Assembly: GCA_009617715.1 (NCBI GenBank)
Contig: VTFK01000227.1
Span: 186,001-250,000, forward strand
DNA length: 64,000 nt
From: Plectrocnemia conspersa
Lineage: Eukaryota > Arthropoda > Insecta > Trichoptera > Polycentropodidae
Direction of reading: 5' to 3'
Under the pieces are notes generated by a model. That model worked only from the letters and a program-made list of their open reading frames with translations, was not told the DNA's origin and ran no database searches. Both the position numbers and the translations under genes were made by a program. This document shows positions 44,035 through 56,935 of the stretch, in pieces; within the stretch, counting starts at the first letter, position 1, and each line of letters starts with the position of its first letter.

Positions 44035-45141
44035 TCTGTTCTGATTTATTAGGGACACGTCCACTAAAACGATTATTATAACTACATTAATTGTTCACGA
44101 CACGCTGTCCAAAATGCTTTGAAATGGTTTAACGAATGTGATTCTTAAAAATAACCGAAGTCAAGTAAACGAAACGAACTGGAAGAAAACGAAAGACAAC
44201 TGCCAAGGAAAATCGAATGTTGGAATTTCGTAAAAATTGTCGAAAAATATCTTCAAAGCTGGCTGCTGAAATTTCGGGAAGCGAAGGGTCGTTCATTTTC
44301 TCGCGGACGGTGAGAAGAAAGCGTAACAATGTAGAACTCAGAGATAGTAAAGTCTGCCACAACCGTGACTTTCCGTGAAATAAATAAAACTCGAAAGTTA
44401 GAATGAGCCCGAAAACACCGAGGATGGACAGATGTCCAATTACGCCTGATCTTCAGATGAAGATTAGGCGAAAGTCATTTGGTCCGATGAAATCAGCTTT
44501 AAAATAATTTTAAACTAAAATTGGTTAATATAAAAAAAACTTAATTTATTCAAAAAATTTTAGATTTTAGAGCAATAGTTTTTTAAAAGTTTTAAAACAA
44601 TATTTTTTTAAGTTTTTAGGACCCTTGGTGTTGTACACGTGCGTCGAAAAGTAGGAGAGGATTATCTTACTGATTGCGTGGTACCCTAAGTCAAATGTTA
44701 TGGCGGAAGCGTTATGTTTTGGAGTTGCGTGGCAGCTTCAGGGGTAGGAAGCCTGTACACTTGCGGAGATAGTATGAATAGTGATATTTATATTTTAATG
44801 TTGGAATTCACTTTAATGGATTCCTACTGGAAAATATTTCCAAGCACAGACCACGCTATAATCCGAATCCAGCAAGAAAACGCTTCGTACCATACTTCGC
44901 CAAAAACCAGGGGCTAGTTTACGTCAAAGAGTTTGACGCTTTTAGATAGCCTGCACAGTCACTAGACCGAAATTATATAGCACATTTATGAACACAATTG
45001 CAAACCCAAAATTAAGCTGCGAGAAAAATTGCAGATGGAATGGAAAAAATTGTCTCCGTTCACCCGTATGTCATTAGTTGACAGTATACCAAAAAGGGTT
45101 GCAGCTGTAATTATAACTAAGAGTGAGCCTACTAAATATTA
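44035..45141 (+). pseudogene. Tc1-like transposase, decayed
   Basis: In several frames the plus strand gives RKPKTTARENRMLEFRKNC, SRTVRRKRNN (the paired HTH and linker region), MFWSCVAASGVGSL (before the second catalytic Asp), QQENASYHTSPK (second Asp region, with D changed in this text) and VDSIPKRVAAVI ending EPTKY, the typical C-terminus. The order and spacing match a ~340-residue Tc1 transposase. Frameshifts and stops are frequent, so it is inactive. Inverted ends were not identified. Confidence 0.85.
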
Positions 45142-45699
45142 AAAATAAACCTTAGTCGGTTGTTTATTTATATTTCCACGATTTAAAAAAAATATAACAT
45201 AATTATTTAGGTGCCCCATTATTATTGCCAAGCTTGTATATATTATTTACAAATACTTATCAAGAGTCGATATTATTTTAATATTATTTTTCTGTTGTAT
45301 AGCGATTGTAATAGATATCTTTTACACAATTTTTTGACAAAAATATAGGATTTTTGGATTATATTTGTGCAGAATATGGCTCGTGAGAATCTTGTCAACA
45401 ATTTACACATATAATATGTAATTTTATTTAAAAAATAGTAAAAGCGCTATTATTAATTCTGCCTATGGGTGGCACATAGTCCCAGCTTAAGGGCAAAAGT
45501 ATAACAATTTGCTTTCTATGCGTGGTGCCGATAAAATTGACAAGTACCCAATTTTCTTTTTAGAGGAAATTACTAAAAATACATTTATTAAATAAAAAAT
45601 ATTTTACTTAAAAAAAGAATTAGTAGTTTATTAAATTAAGCACAAAATGAATTTCATGTGAATAAATATGTTTTTAGGAAAAGGCCATAAGCGCACGAA

Positions 45700-45816
45700 T
45701 CGCTAGCATGCCATGCAGTGGCGCAGTAGCGCCGCCCGCGGCGAACGCGCGAAGTCTCTTGACACGTCTCGCGGCCGCCTCGCCGGCTTCGCTTCTCGTC
45801 GCCGCGCAGAGTCGCC
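45700..45816 (+). promoter_or_regulatory. CpG-rich 5' region of SEC63
   Basis: An abrupt GC-rich block (GCGCAGTAGCGCCGCCCGCG and similar) directly precedes the SEC63 start codon and continues into exon 1. ATGs at 45708 and 45713 are out of frame with SEC63 and open past its start; they would matter only if transcription begins upstream of them. Confidence 0.5.
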
Positions 45817-48800
45817 ATGGCCGGCCAGAAGTTCGAGTACGACGAGAGTGGCTCCACCTTTTTTTACTTTCTACTCTCGTTCCTCGCGCTCGTGCTCGTC
45901 CCGGCCACCTTCTACTATTGGCCCAGAAAGCGCAAACCTGGTGGGTTCCGTTATCTCTACCTTCGCACTTCCGACTCTCAGAGTCAATTCGATACGACCT
46001 GAGATTACATGATCCTAATGAGATTATATCTTCGATCGTATTACATAAAGTGAATAACATTGTTGAGATGCGTTAAATGACATTGAACTTTTCTCATTGG
46101 AATGCCTCATTAACCTCAAATCATCGGGCCCCACCTTCTGTTCGTAACAATTTTTCAACAAAATTACAAAATAAATATATACGATATACTTTTTATATAG
46201 CATTAATTATAATTTAAATTGGAAAAATTAGAGCATTTCATAATGGGTGGTACAGCAGCAGAAACTGCTGGTAAAATAAACAATGCTTTTTGACTTGGCT
46301 ACTATTAAGGAATATCCGGTGCAATAGTGTTTATAAACGTTTGCAACTGGTGACAAGAGCCTCGAAGGTTCATGGTGTTTTTTCAGTTGGAATCCATCTA
46401 CTAAAGACAGAATCTCACACAATCCAAAAGTTCTGGTTCACAACAGCTAGGATAGGAAAAAACTTAAATAGCTTTTTCTGGGCTTCTTTTATGATTTAAT
46501 TGCAACGTTTTGGGGGCGTAATTAGATTTTTTTATAAGAATCGAAAAGGTGAAAATTTACCAACACTGCACTCGTAATTTCGCATTATACCTGCTGTCAA
46601 TACATTATCGTTTGTGCTGAATGGACCTTGTTGATTATTCCGCATCTTTCGGAACCTCTGAACACTGGCTGGTTCGAAAATCGTCAAGGAGAGGGCCATT
46701 TTGAAATGGAAATTGACAAAATTTAACATACATAAAAATGATTCGTTAAAAAATATGTGGTTTTAAATTATGGTAAATAAGAATAATAGAATAGTGTTTT
46801 GTTTTTAAATGAAAATATTCTATGAAGTGTTGATAAATTAGAAGAATGTGAAATTTTAATGGAAAGAAATGTTTTATCATGTCATTATTTTATTTCAATT
46901 TATTTATATACAGACAAAAACACAACGTATGTCAGGGTCTTTATTTGCGCAACAATTCGTGAGCTGCAGGCGTCTTCAAAGTAAGTCGCTCTGAATTCTC
47001 GACGTCGAGCTGGACCAGAGAATAAGAAGATAAAACGGCAGTTTCTGTGATCTTTGCTTGTCCGAATTTGAATTGTTCTCCTCTGAGTAGAAGTAATTTC
47101 TATGGAAATAGTGTCTACACTAAATTTATTCGCAAATTCATTGGGACTTCGATTTTTTAATCAAACTGAATCTATTCTGTATTGCAGAGGAAAATAGTTC
47201 AATAGTATAAACATCATGGGAATAAATTCAATAGTATTTTTTGTCTCTATCATGGTCATTGTTAATTATGCAAGAGGTTTAGGGAAATTTTACTAGATAT
47301 CTATTAAATTTGTAAAAGATTTTATGTATTTTTCCTTTAATTTAGTATACTCGCATATAATTTATTATTCTTTTTATGTTATTGTATAACTTAACAAATT
47401 GTAAACAATGTAAATAGTTATGAACCAGTATTGTGCATTTAATATATCTGTATGCTATTATACCTATGTATATTTAAGAAATATACTAGATGTCTATATT
47501 TTTTAGGAAATGATTACATCTTTTAGCTAACGATAATACTGTAAGATTTTGAAAATACCATAAAAACTGAGCTTAGCTTAAAATTTTACGATAGAGAAAT
47601 TTAAAAGACAAAGTATTTTTAAATTGTTTAGATACGTATTGTGAAACGTTTCTAAGAAATTCAGTTGTAAATTTGATTCATTATCACTCGACCGGAAGAA
47701 AGACTAGGAATGTCAACTAAGACCATTAATATGTTTTGTAATTTAAATTTTTTAATAGTCCTATGATCAATTCCTTAGAAATTTCTTCTAAATTTTAAGA
47801 CAATTGGACTTGCCTAATTAACTAATGTGTATATGTCAATAAAAAAAAGCATTTCACGATAAATCATGTTTTATCTTTTCAGATCCCGAAAAGAGTTTTC
47901 AAGACTGCCAGTGTCCAGGATGCACGAAGAAGAAGCATATTTTGGAAACGTCCGAGCCTTACAAGGGTGTGAAGAACATTTGCATAAAATTGGCTATTGT
48001 ATCGGGTTGGGTCATTTTGGTGCTGCTCGCGTACAAAGTGTCCCAATTCGATTACGAAATGTCCAACTTTGATCCATATGAAATCCTCGGAGTCCCGCCA
48101 AGCGCGTCGCAAGCCGAGATAAAAAAATCGTACAGGAAACTATCGTTAATTTTGCATCCTGACAAAGAAACTGGAAACGAAAAGGCTTTCATGAAACTCA
48201 CCAAAGCATATCAGGTTCGAATTTTATTTTTTATTTCGAGTGCTAATTTATTACGTAAGATAACACTACAACAAATATTAGATTACTCAATTACTAAGTA
48301 AAATTACACACTGAATATCATCTGCATTACTAATTTTCTGAACAGTTAAGCAATTTTTTATAATGTAATTAACTATCTTTTAAATTTAAGCTTTTGAGGA
48401 ATAACGAACAATGCAATTGAATTATGCTTATAATTTTACATTTCTGTGTTAAAATTATTGTACTGTATAATCTTTGGAATTTATGTACTGATAACAGAAA
48501 ATACCTTACAATTACATATATGACCGTTTCTAATGGAGCGATAATACTATTTATATTGAGTGATTCCATAAGTTATACTTCATTAGAAAACATATTTCTC
48601 CTATATTTTATACAGCCTTTTTTCATTTTTGTCTCAAATTTTTAATTTTCTTCTTGAAAAACTAACGTAGTTTCGAGCGAAAATTTCTAGTTTCATCTTT
48701 AGTTTCAGACTTTACATGTAGTAATCTGATGGGGTGATAGAGACAGATAAATATGATAGAGACATTATTTTCCAATCAAACTTTTTTTTTTAACTTATGT

Positions 48801-51800
48801 AATCTTTGCAATATACCATCAAAAAGACATTCATATTTATTATTTGTTGCCAATGTCTCCATTTTAGAGATCTTACCAATATTCTTTAATTGCCTATGAA
48901 TAATGAATTGGAATTTCTCTGTCAATTCTTTGTCTATTACGATTGGTTCTGCTTAACCTTTCAGGCTCGTATGCCTAAAACAGATTTTCAGTCCCAGGGA
49001 CGTCATGTTTTTTTTTAATGGAGATGAAGATAAAATTCATCTTAATATTTGAGGTTTTTTAAAAATTGTCTACTTCATGGCGCTCTTGTTCTTCAACATC
49101 AGTTTCACTCGATGTACAATATCTGAATCTGAATCGCGATCTTTTGATGATTCTAATAGTGGTCTTTTCGAATAAGATGCCATTTTGAAGATGCCATACA
49201 TATGTATAAAAATCCGAAAAAAAAATAATACTTAAAATACCCTAATAAACATCATTCTTTATGGGACTTGAATGTGTCAAAAACTGAAATCCTTTGTGTA
49301 TGCCAACAAGTTGGGGTCGTAGTTTTGAAAAAAACGAAAAATTGAACATTTTTTCGAATAAATTTTTTTTTTACATCTAAAGCTTGATCCATTTTTTATA
49401 GTCTTCAAGTTATTTGAACGAAACTATTGTTCTTATAAGTAGATGATAAAACAGGACACTATTTTCTTCTGTCCATATGTGTGGGATTTTTGATGGGCGT
49501 GCGGTGCATGTTATACTGCTTGACGGATTTTTTATGCGCGTGCGGTGCACGTCATACGTCCCTGTAGGTGGTTTTGATCTGCATGCGGTGCACGTCATAC
49601 GTGCTTGAAGGGTTAATGGTTTTTCCAGGGGTGTCATTTCAGCCATAATGGCCAGTCACTGGACGTTTATTTTAATATTTCGATTTCATTAGGATTCATA
49701 GTATTTCATTAAATAACATGCATTTTTCTGACCCAATTTAAGGAGAGGTAAATGCCCGCACCCACCCCTCCCCCTTCCAATGACGTCCCTGTTTAGAATC
49801 CATGTCAAAAGCAATAAAATCGTTCCATTACTATTTACAGTGGAAACGCTCGGCTATCTAGCGTTCATATTAGAAATTTTTATAACAATATTATTACTTA
49901 CAATAAGTGAGAATTGAACGAAGGAAGCATATCTAAACCAAATTTTGCCCAATAGGAGGGCGCAAAAAAATAATTATCCCATCTGAGAAGTCAAAAATCC
50001 ACGTTAAAAGCAATAAAATCGTGCCGTCAATAAAACGGTAACGGCACGATTTTATTGCTTTTGATGTGGATTTTTGACTTCTAGAAGAGATAATTGTTTT
50101 TGTGCCTTCATTGACCAAAATTCGATTTCAATACGCTGACCAATACTCTCATATTAAAAGTCCGTAGAAATATCGGTAGAAATAGCTATCATATTTTAAA
50201 AAAATATTGTAAAATTGAATTGCAGACAAACTATGGAGCAATATGCGAGATGCAATGTCCGTCTATATTTCTTCTTCTGCTTATTTTCTCCTGAGAGTTG
50301 AGTTGGCTTTATTCGTATTTTAAAACTGTAATTAATTTTGGAACTTTCATTAAGTTTTTTTTTCATAAATTCTCAGGTTATCCTTTAAAGAAAATATAAA
50401 AAAACGGTCTAGAATCTATCCCGAAAATATTTTTTTAAATATTTCATTTCAGTGAAATAATATCGAAATACATTTTCACTGATCGAAATATATTTTTTAC
50501 CAGTGAAAATATAATTTATCTGGCAGATGTTAGTTAAGTTATATGATTTCAACTTTTCCATACATAGTAATAATTAAATTTATATACTTATCATTATTTT
50601 ATTACATGCAATGTATAAATGTTACAGTGGATGTGTATTTTTCAGTTAAGTTATATTTTTACTAGTGAAGTCCAAATACATTTTCACCAGTATATATATA
50701 TGTATTTTTACTAGCGAAAATATATAGGCGCTAGTGAAATTATATGCTGCTTTAAAATGTCTATGAAACTCAATTTGACAGTGGTGAAACGTAAATTTGC
50801 TGTTCAAACCCAAACCAAATCCATCTAGATCTAATGAATGTTCTAAAACTGTAATTAGTCTTTAAAATTCAACCGGTAAAAATGTATTTAGACTAAGTGA
50901 AAACATAACTTCACCGAAAAATACACATACACTGAAACATTTATACATCGCAAGTAATAAATAATGGTAAGTATGTAAATGTATATATTATTACATATGG
51001 AAAAGTTGAAATCGAATAATTTTACTAGCACATGCCAGATAAATTATATTTTCACTGGAAAAAATATATTTCTATTAGTGAAAATGTACTCCGATATTAT
51101 TTCACTGAAATGACATATTTTAAAATTATATTCAAGACTCTTTTTTTTTATTTTTTTTTTTGAGGGATAGCCTGAGAAATTCTGGCTTAGAATCAAAAAC
51201 GTCATTTCACCTTTTTCCGTAATTCATAGTATTTCATTATATGACATGCATTTTTTTGGCCAAATTCAAAGGGGGCAAGGTTGTTCGAAATAGATCTTCA
51301 CATTTCAGTCACAGTCCCAAAATTTGTTCTTTTAAAACCTCTGCTTGCACTATACTCTGCTAAATTTCATCACATTTTTTTAGATTCTCAGATAGTACTG
51401 AATATGTATAGGTTTCGACAAAAATTTCTATGTTTGATCATAAGAATCTTTTGATTAAGTATTTCTATATATATATTTTTATAGTATTTTTTATATTAGG
51501 CCTTAACCGATGAAGAATCACGAAAAAATTGGGAGAAATATGGTAATCCCGACGGACCTGGCGCCATGAGCTTTGGAATTGCGCTACCCAGTTGGATTGT
51601 GGAGAAAGAAAACAGCGTATGGGTTTTGGGTCTTTACGCTTTAGTTTTTATGGTTGCTCTGCCGACAGTGGTAAGTTTAAAAAAAATTACACACTTTTTA
51701 TCATATATTAATATGTAATTTAAATTTTAGGTTGGAACTTGGTGGTATCGCTCCATCAAATTCTCTGGTGATCAGGTCTTATTAGACACTACCCAATTGT

Positions 51801-54361
51801 ACTTTTATTTCATTCATAAAACCCCTTCAATGGTTCTGAAGAGAGCCATCATGATTTTGGCTGCCAGTTGCGAGTTTGATCGGAGGTATAATTCAGAAGT
51901 CGTCGAAAGGATGACGGATAACGAAGAAGTACCACAAGTAAGCTATTGATAAAGCGACCGTAACGTTCTATATATTTTATTACAATTATTAATAATTTTA
52001 GTTGCTGAAAGAGTTTCCGAACATTGGCGAGAAGAATAAGGAACAGCCTTTATGCAGAGCGTACTCGATCAAAGCGAGAGCACTGATTCACGCACATCTC
52101 TCGAGACTGCCGTTGAATCCTGAAACTTTAGAGAAAAATAGACAACTTATTGTTAAAAAAGCGCCTTATCTAATATTAGAGATGGTCAATTGCGTCAATC
52201 AGCTGACCGCTTTGGCATATGCCGGAAGAGTTCAAAGACTACCGTCGATTGAAACAATCGAAAATTGTATGAAATTATCTCCGATGATGGTTCAAGGGCT
52301 ATGGGAGTACAAGTCTCCGCTTCTGCAACTTCCGCACATAACTGAAGAGAATCTGAAGTACTTCTCCGGTCGCAAGAAGCACGTTCAGACTCTGCAACAG
52401 TTAGCGCAGATGCCTAATGAGGAGAGACGACAACTTTTGAGAGGTTTAAATGATCAGCAATATGAAGATTTAATTCAAGTGCTGTCAAACATGCCGTATA
52501 TACACTTTAAAGTTAGCACCGAGGTTATCGATGATGAAAATCCTACCGTCGTGACTGCTGGTGCCATCGTCACTGTGACAGTGTTTTTAGAAAGGTCGTA
52601 TATGAAAGATGTGTTTGGTGATTCGAACGTAAAGGAACAGCAACAATTAAAGTAAGTGTTGTTAAAAAAATATGATTAATGTGGTTGCTTATTTTATATA
52701 AATGTGTTGATCGCTTTTAGAGAATCAGATGAAGTTTTAGACGAGAACGAAAAACCAGTTGAGACACAAGCGAAGGTACCAAAGAAGCATGTTTGGGCGA
52801 AGCCGCAAAAGAAGTCTTCGTCTAATAAAAAATCAAAAAGCAAAGCTCAAACTAAAATGCAGAAAGCTAAAGAAAAAGCAGCAGCTGCCGCTAAAGCTCT
52901 AGCCGCTCAACCGCCGCAACCGAATGGCGTAACCAAGAAACCGAGCAAAAATTTAACACAGACTGATGAAGATAAATCAGGTATTTGCCGTATTTATTTG
53001 ATATATAAACTTATTTTCATTTATAAACTCATTATCAGTTTCTAAAGTTTTATTATCATTTCTTCAATAGCATCTAGAGTTATTTTACTCATTTAAAAAT
53101 TCAGTATTTTAAATAAAATATCTGGTTGAAAAGAAATGGAAACCAATTACCTTGATTATTATATTTTATTTCATAGATAACTCAGATGTTTCTGAAGCAT
53201 CTGACAATGAAGAAATAACCGAAGGATCAAGGAGAGAATCAGAAAACGAAGAAAACGAAAAGAAAGTTGATGACGTTGACGATGATAAAGAATGGGATAA
53301 GTCAGTTGAATTCTTATAATTAAATTATATTTTTTTCTTATTGTTTTCTTGATCTTTATTGTTTTTTGATAGCTTTCAACAAAAAATACAAAAACGAGAG
53401 AGATTGGAAGGAAGATCGAAAACTTCACATCCCGTCCATTGTCCGTATTATCCAGAAGTATGTATTTTTAATATTTTCACGACAAAATTTTGTTTTGGAA
53501 TATTTACTTTAAAATTCGTGTTTTTTTAACAGTTCTGCTTTAAAAAGATGTACAAGAATATTTTTTAATTTCATTTTTGTTATTGCTTATGATAAAGTGT
53601 GATACAAATTTAATATTTCATTAATTTAAAGCTGTTTTATATTCCATATTGTATGAATTTTTAACATTTAATCTGTGGGTTATGGTTTATGAGATATTAT
53701 TGTTAATAAATTCATTATCAAAGTAATGTTCCTATTATATCTGGATGTCTACGATTATTTTCTCCGTTGTGTTATATATATTTCTGAGAATGTTTATAGT
53801 TACAATTTATATTAAGATGCTAAAAATATTCACCGTCCAGTGTGCAATTACATTATTGTTATTTTTTCTAATTTACTTAGGATAAACAAGAATATTGGTG
53901 GACGTATATCTGCGATAGAAAATCTCGTACGTTACTTACAGCGCCTAGTCATGTGACAAATCTCGTTGACACCCAAGAAGTACAATTACGTTTTACAGCA
54001 CCTGTATGGAAAGGTTTATATACTTTAACCGTATGTTTAAGATCAGGTATATTTCATTTTTATCATTGTATTCAATTAGTAGTTTTATTTTTTATTAAAT
54101 AAATTACTTTTATGTTTAGATTCATATTTAGGAATGGACCAACAACAAGATATTAAATTAGATGTACAAGAAGCAGCAGCAGTACCGACTGATCACCCTC
54201 AATGGGATATTAGTGATTCCGAAAGTGAACACCAAGCTCAAGTACATTTAGCATAAAATAATTTATGATTTATTATAATTTGTTAATTAATTTTTTTTTA
54301 TCCATAGGATGGCAACGAAAGTGAATTTACAACCGACGACGAACCCGATGAAGATGATTAA
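45817..54361 (+). CDS. Sec63: Translocation protein SEC63 homologue (ER J-domain protein)
   Basis: SEC63 sits in the ER membrane with SEC62 and the SEC61 channel; its luminal J domain recruits BiP for protein import. Eleven exons join in phase: 45817-45940, 47883-48214, 51500-51670, 51731-51937, 52002-52651, 52721-52980, 53177-53300, 53373-53457, 53881-54046, 54120-54241, 54308-54361, giving 764 residues (human 760). TM1 is at about 14-34 and TM2 at 76-92. The J domain is at about 103-165 with intact HPD at 133-135; TM3 is near 193-213. The Sec63 (Brl) region follows from about residue 215, interrupted by a Lys/Ala-rich then acidic insert (exons 6-7). It resumes with EWDNFQQKIQKRERL and HPVHCPYYPE, and later HPQWD. 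The acidic tail ends DDEPDEDD, the part that contacts SEC62 in known systems. All splice sites are GT-AG and no lesion was seen. The ATG at 45817 (GCCATGG context) gives the conserved N-terminus. Confidence 0.97.
45941..47882 (+). other. Intron 1 of SEC63
   Basis: A 1.9 kb intron. The patch at about 46230-46730 is less AT-rich and open in places on both strands, without a family I recognise. No transposon ends were found. Confidence 0.7.
48953..49616. mobile_element. Internally deleted piggyBac-type element inside SEC63 intron 2
   Basis: TTAA at 48953-48956 and 49613-49616 flank inverted ends CCTTTCAGGCTCGTATG and the complement of CCCTTCAAGCACGTATG. Near the right end a subterminal GTGCGGTGCA(C/T)GT(C/T)ATAC block is repeated three times (from about 49499, 49541 and 49583). 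The N-terminal codons of a transposase remain inside (49183 to 49070). At 656 bp it is a deletion derivative, a different family from the 1970-4008 element. Confidence 0.75.
49070..49183 (-). pseudogene. N-terminal remnant of a piggyBac-type transposase
   Basis: From ATG at 49183 the minus strand reads MASYSKRPLLESSKDRDSDS and stops after 37 codons. A short basic-then-acidic N-terminus rich in Ser and Asp is usual for piggyBac transposases. The catalytic region has been deleted. Confidence 0.6.
49640..51300. repeat. Palindrome-bearing repeat family, compound copy C, in SEC63 intron 2
   Basis: A block TTCATAGTATTTCATTA ... ACATGCATTTTT ... (C)CAAATT(C/T)AAGG occurs at about 49698-49750 and again, same direction, at about 51222-51280. 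Between them are a half-arm (49800-49930), the palindrome (49935-50132), the GAACTTTCATTAAG block (50340), a reversed terminal part (50395-50760), CTCAATTTGACAGTGG (50769) and a forward terminal part (50870-51120). It may be two elements head to head, or one element inserted in another. Confidence 0.65.
49935..50132. repeat. Second long palindrome of the family
   Basis: Arms of about 95 bp meet near 50034. AAAAGCAATAAAATCGTGCC on the left is mirrored on the right, and the arms continue outwards through TTCTCAGA-type and GACCAAAATT-type blocks as in the palindrome at 8964-9197. The GTCGCAGTGGGAACGCTCG core of the first palindrome is missing. Confidence 0.8.
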
Positions 54362-54419
54362 ATTATTCTACAAGTGAAGTTGATAGTTTTGTGAAAAACT
54401 TTTCTATTTGATATTATTT

Positions 54420-54425
54420 AATAAA
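54420..54425 (+). promoter_or_regulatory. Candidate polyadenylation signal of SEC63
   Basis: AATAAA lies 58 bases after the TAA stop. It would give a very short 3' untranslated region. Later AATAAA hexamers are common in this AT-rich DNA, so a longer transcript is possible. Confidence 0.4.
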
Positions 54426-56524
54426 CTAGAGAATTTTTATTGAATTTGAGGGAATGTTGTTTTAGAATATTTGAAGTTGGCGTATGTTTTTTGTTTGTTT
54501 AATTTTTGTAATATTATCTACATATATGATAGTGAAGTTACAAAGATCTATTTGTTACAATTTGTATTCAAACTTTTTATAATTATAATGTGGGTTTAAT
54601 CGTAAAGAATATGACACGTTAATCATGAACAATATTGTATATGTTCGAAAGGTATAAAAAACTTTATCTACACTCGTGATTTGAAAAGATTGATATGTAA
54701 TTCATTAATATTTTTATACTCAAATTTTATTGCCAAATTTAATTGAGAAACTTTTAAAATTTGCAGTTCAATGTGTTTTTCAGTGATTGAAAATTTAAAC
54801 GAATAACATATGTGATGTTGACTGTCAATTTAGGGCATTTATAATGTATTTAGTGTAATATTTAATATTTTCTTTTTAAAAAAAAAAAAAAATTATTCAC
54901 CATTCAATTAATTTATCACTAGTCACAATGTTAAAAAACATACCTAATTTGAATTATTAAGTATAGACTTGTTGTTAACATGTATATTTTTAATAATGAT
55001 GTGTAATAATAATTCACTGCAAAAAGTGTAAAATGATCTTATGCAAATGTTAAGTGATTATATAGCACTGTTTTATATTATTATTCTAAATTATATTTTT
55101 ACTTCCAAAAGTGACTAATATAATTTATATAAATATTCTAAATTGTTTATTTTAATCTCTCACCTATTGAAAACAGTCCTATAATGTGTGGGTTTATACT
55201 AGTATGCTTTTATTAAATTTTTTTCTAAAACATTCCGAATTGAGAACAGTTTTTACATTATTTTATTTTATTTCACATCAAAAGTGTATATAAATACAAT
55301 CACATTTGTAAATTTTACAAATCTATATATGTATATTAAAAAATAATACATTAAACATATTTATTTTTTTATATCTTAGAATTGAGAGTTTCTGAATTGT
55401 TGCATTTTATTTGTTAAATTGTATAGTAATTTAGAGACTAATGATTACGAGAAATATATGGGTTTTTATAAGGCAAAAATCTGTTTTATTTTATCAATAA
55501 GTGATATAATATCTGATCCTTTTAAATGCTAATAAATAATATCTTAGCAGTTAAACTGCTTTTTAAGTTTATCTAAGACAGAGATAATGTTAATGACCAT
55601 GTAACATCGATTAGTGTGTTATTTATGTCATATTATAATTAGATTATTTTATAGTGTGTTAACAGCAGTAACTATTTTTGACTCTACTTTGATTATCTTT
55701 TGGCAGGCGCAGTAGATTTTTTATTTTATTGCTGTCGCGATTTCAAATATTTGTTTTATCATATTCTGTAAGTAATTAATCTACAAGTTTTTTATTGTAA
55801 AAATAACAGCATATTTAAGAAGAAAAATCATACTGTTATATAAAAATTACTTTTCGTGTATTTTTTATATTGAATATATAACTAGTTCAAAAATCAACGA
55901 ATGTAATGGTTTATGATTAGGATAATTAATAATTCTACACTCGAAACATATTTTAGGATCGCGAAAATAAACTTGATATACGTAAAAGTCATCATTTAGA
56001 TATTATTTTTAAAATTTACACTACCATATTTTATTGGAAATACATACTAATATGAAACATAAAAATAATATCATTAGTTAAACCTCGATTAATATTATCA
56101 ATAGATTAAGATAGAACAAAAAATAAGGTAAACATATTTTTTTGCCTATAATAATAATTCATAATCTCACCATTACCTAACAAGCAAATAAAAATATGTT
56201 AAGGAACATAGGTATATATAAGATTTTATACTTTGTGTCAAAATTTTCCAGTCAATTTTTGTATACTTAAAAAAATATCAGAAATGTCTAAATATTATTA
56301 TTGTTAATCTATCTTATATTCTGTATATTTGAATTGTGACTGCAAAACTAAAAAATGTCATTTGAATCAAATTTGTGAATAACTTGACTGTTTTTCAAGT
56401 CAGGTAAAATATAATACAATTGTATTGGTTTTTATACATATTACACAAACGTGGACGGACATTTCCTGGGAAAAAAAAATTTATCACAAAAATATAAGCC
56501 ATAAGATTTTTACCATCACCTTAT
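54426..56524. other. AT-rich flank 3' of SEC63, no gene seen
   Basis: Possibly extended SEC63 3' untranslated sequence at its start. No repeat of the families above and no protein-like ORF were recognised. Confidence 0.5.
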
Positions 56525-56935
56525 TGATTTACTTTTTTATTTATTGTAAATCTTCCATTGCATCTTGACAGTTAATCCAATGCGTTACAACGGAGTAAGC
56601 ACAATCATCCACCGAGTTAGTAGTGAGACGCCAGACTATAATCAAAGTCTGTAAATCATTATATATTCTATTAATTATACACTATTATTAAAGCATACAA
56701 TAAATAGATGTCACTATGCACAAACTAGTTCGCTTTTATATTTGAAATATTCATTCATGAGATTGGGAAAATATAATAAAACCTAATCAGTTATGATTAA
56801 TCAGAATTACAATTATATACTAATCACTAATACCGATCTACTTGACACAATAGAAATTTAAAAACATAATGGGATTCGAGCCGACTTGTATGACTGGTCT
56901 GTCATGCTGATTACATTATTTTAAAAACAATATCC
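56525..56935 (-). repeat. SINE-like repeat, copy 3 (longest)
   Basis: On the minus strand a box B-like GGCTCGAATCC lies at 56872-56882. The body shares TGTAACGCATTGGATTAA and GCAATGGAAGATTTACAATA with copy 4, and ends in AAATAAATAAAA-type sequence at 56525. Confidence 0.6.

Noticed and set aside
45708..46076. 122-codon frame overlapping SEC63 exon 1
   Set aside because: It is out of frame with the clearly conserved SEC63 N-terminus and open only because the region is GC-rich.
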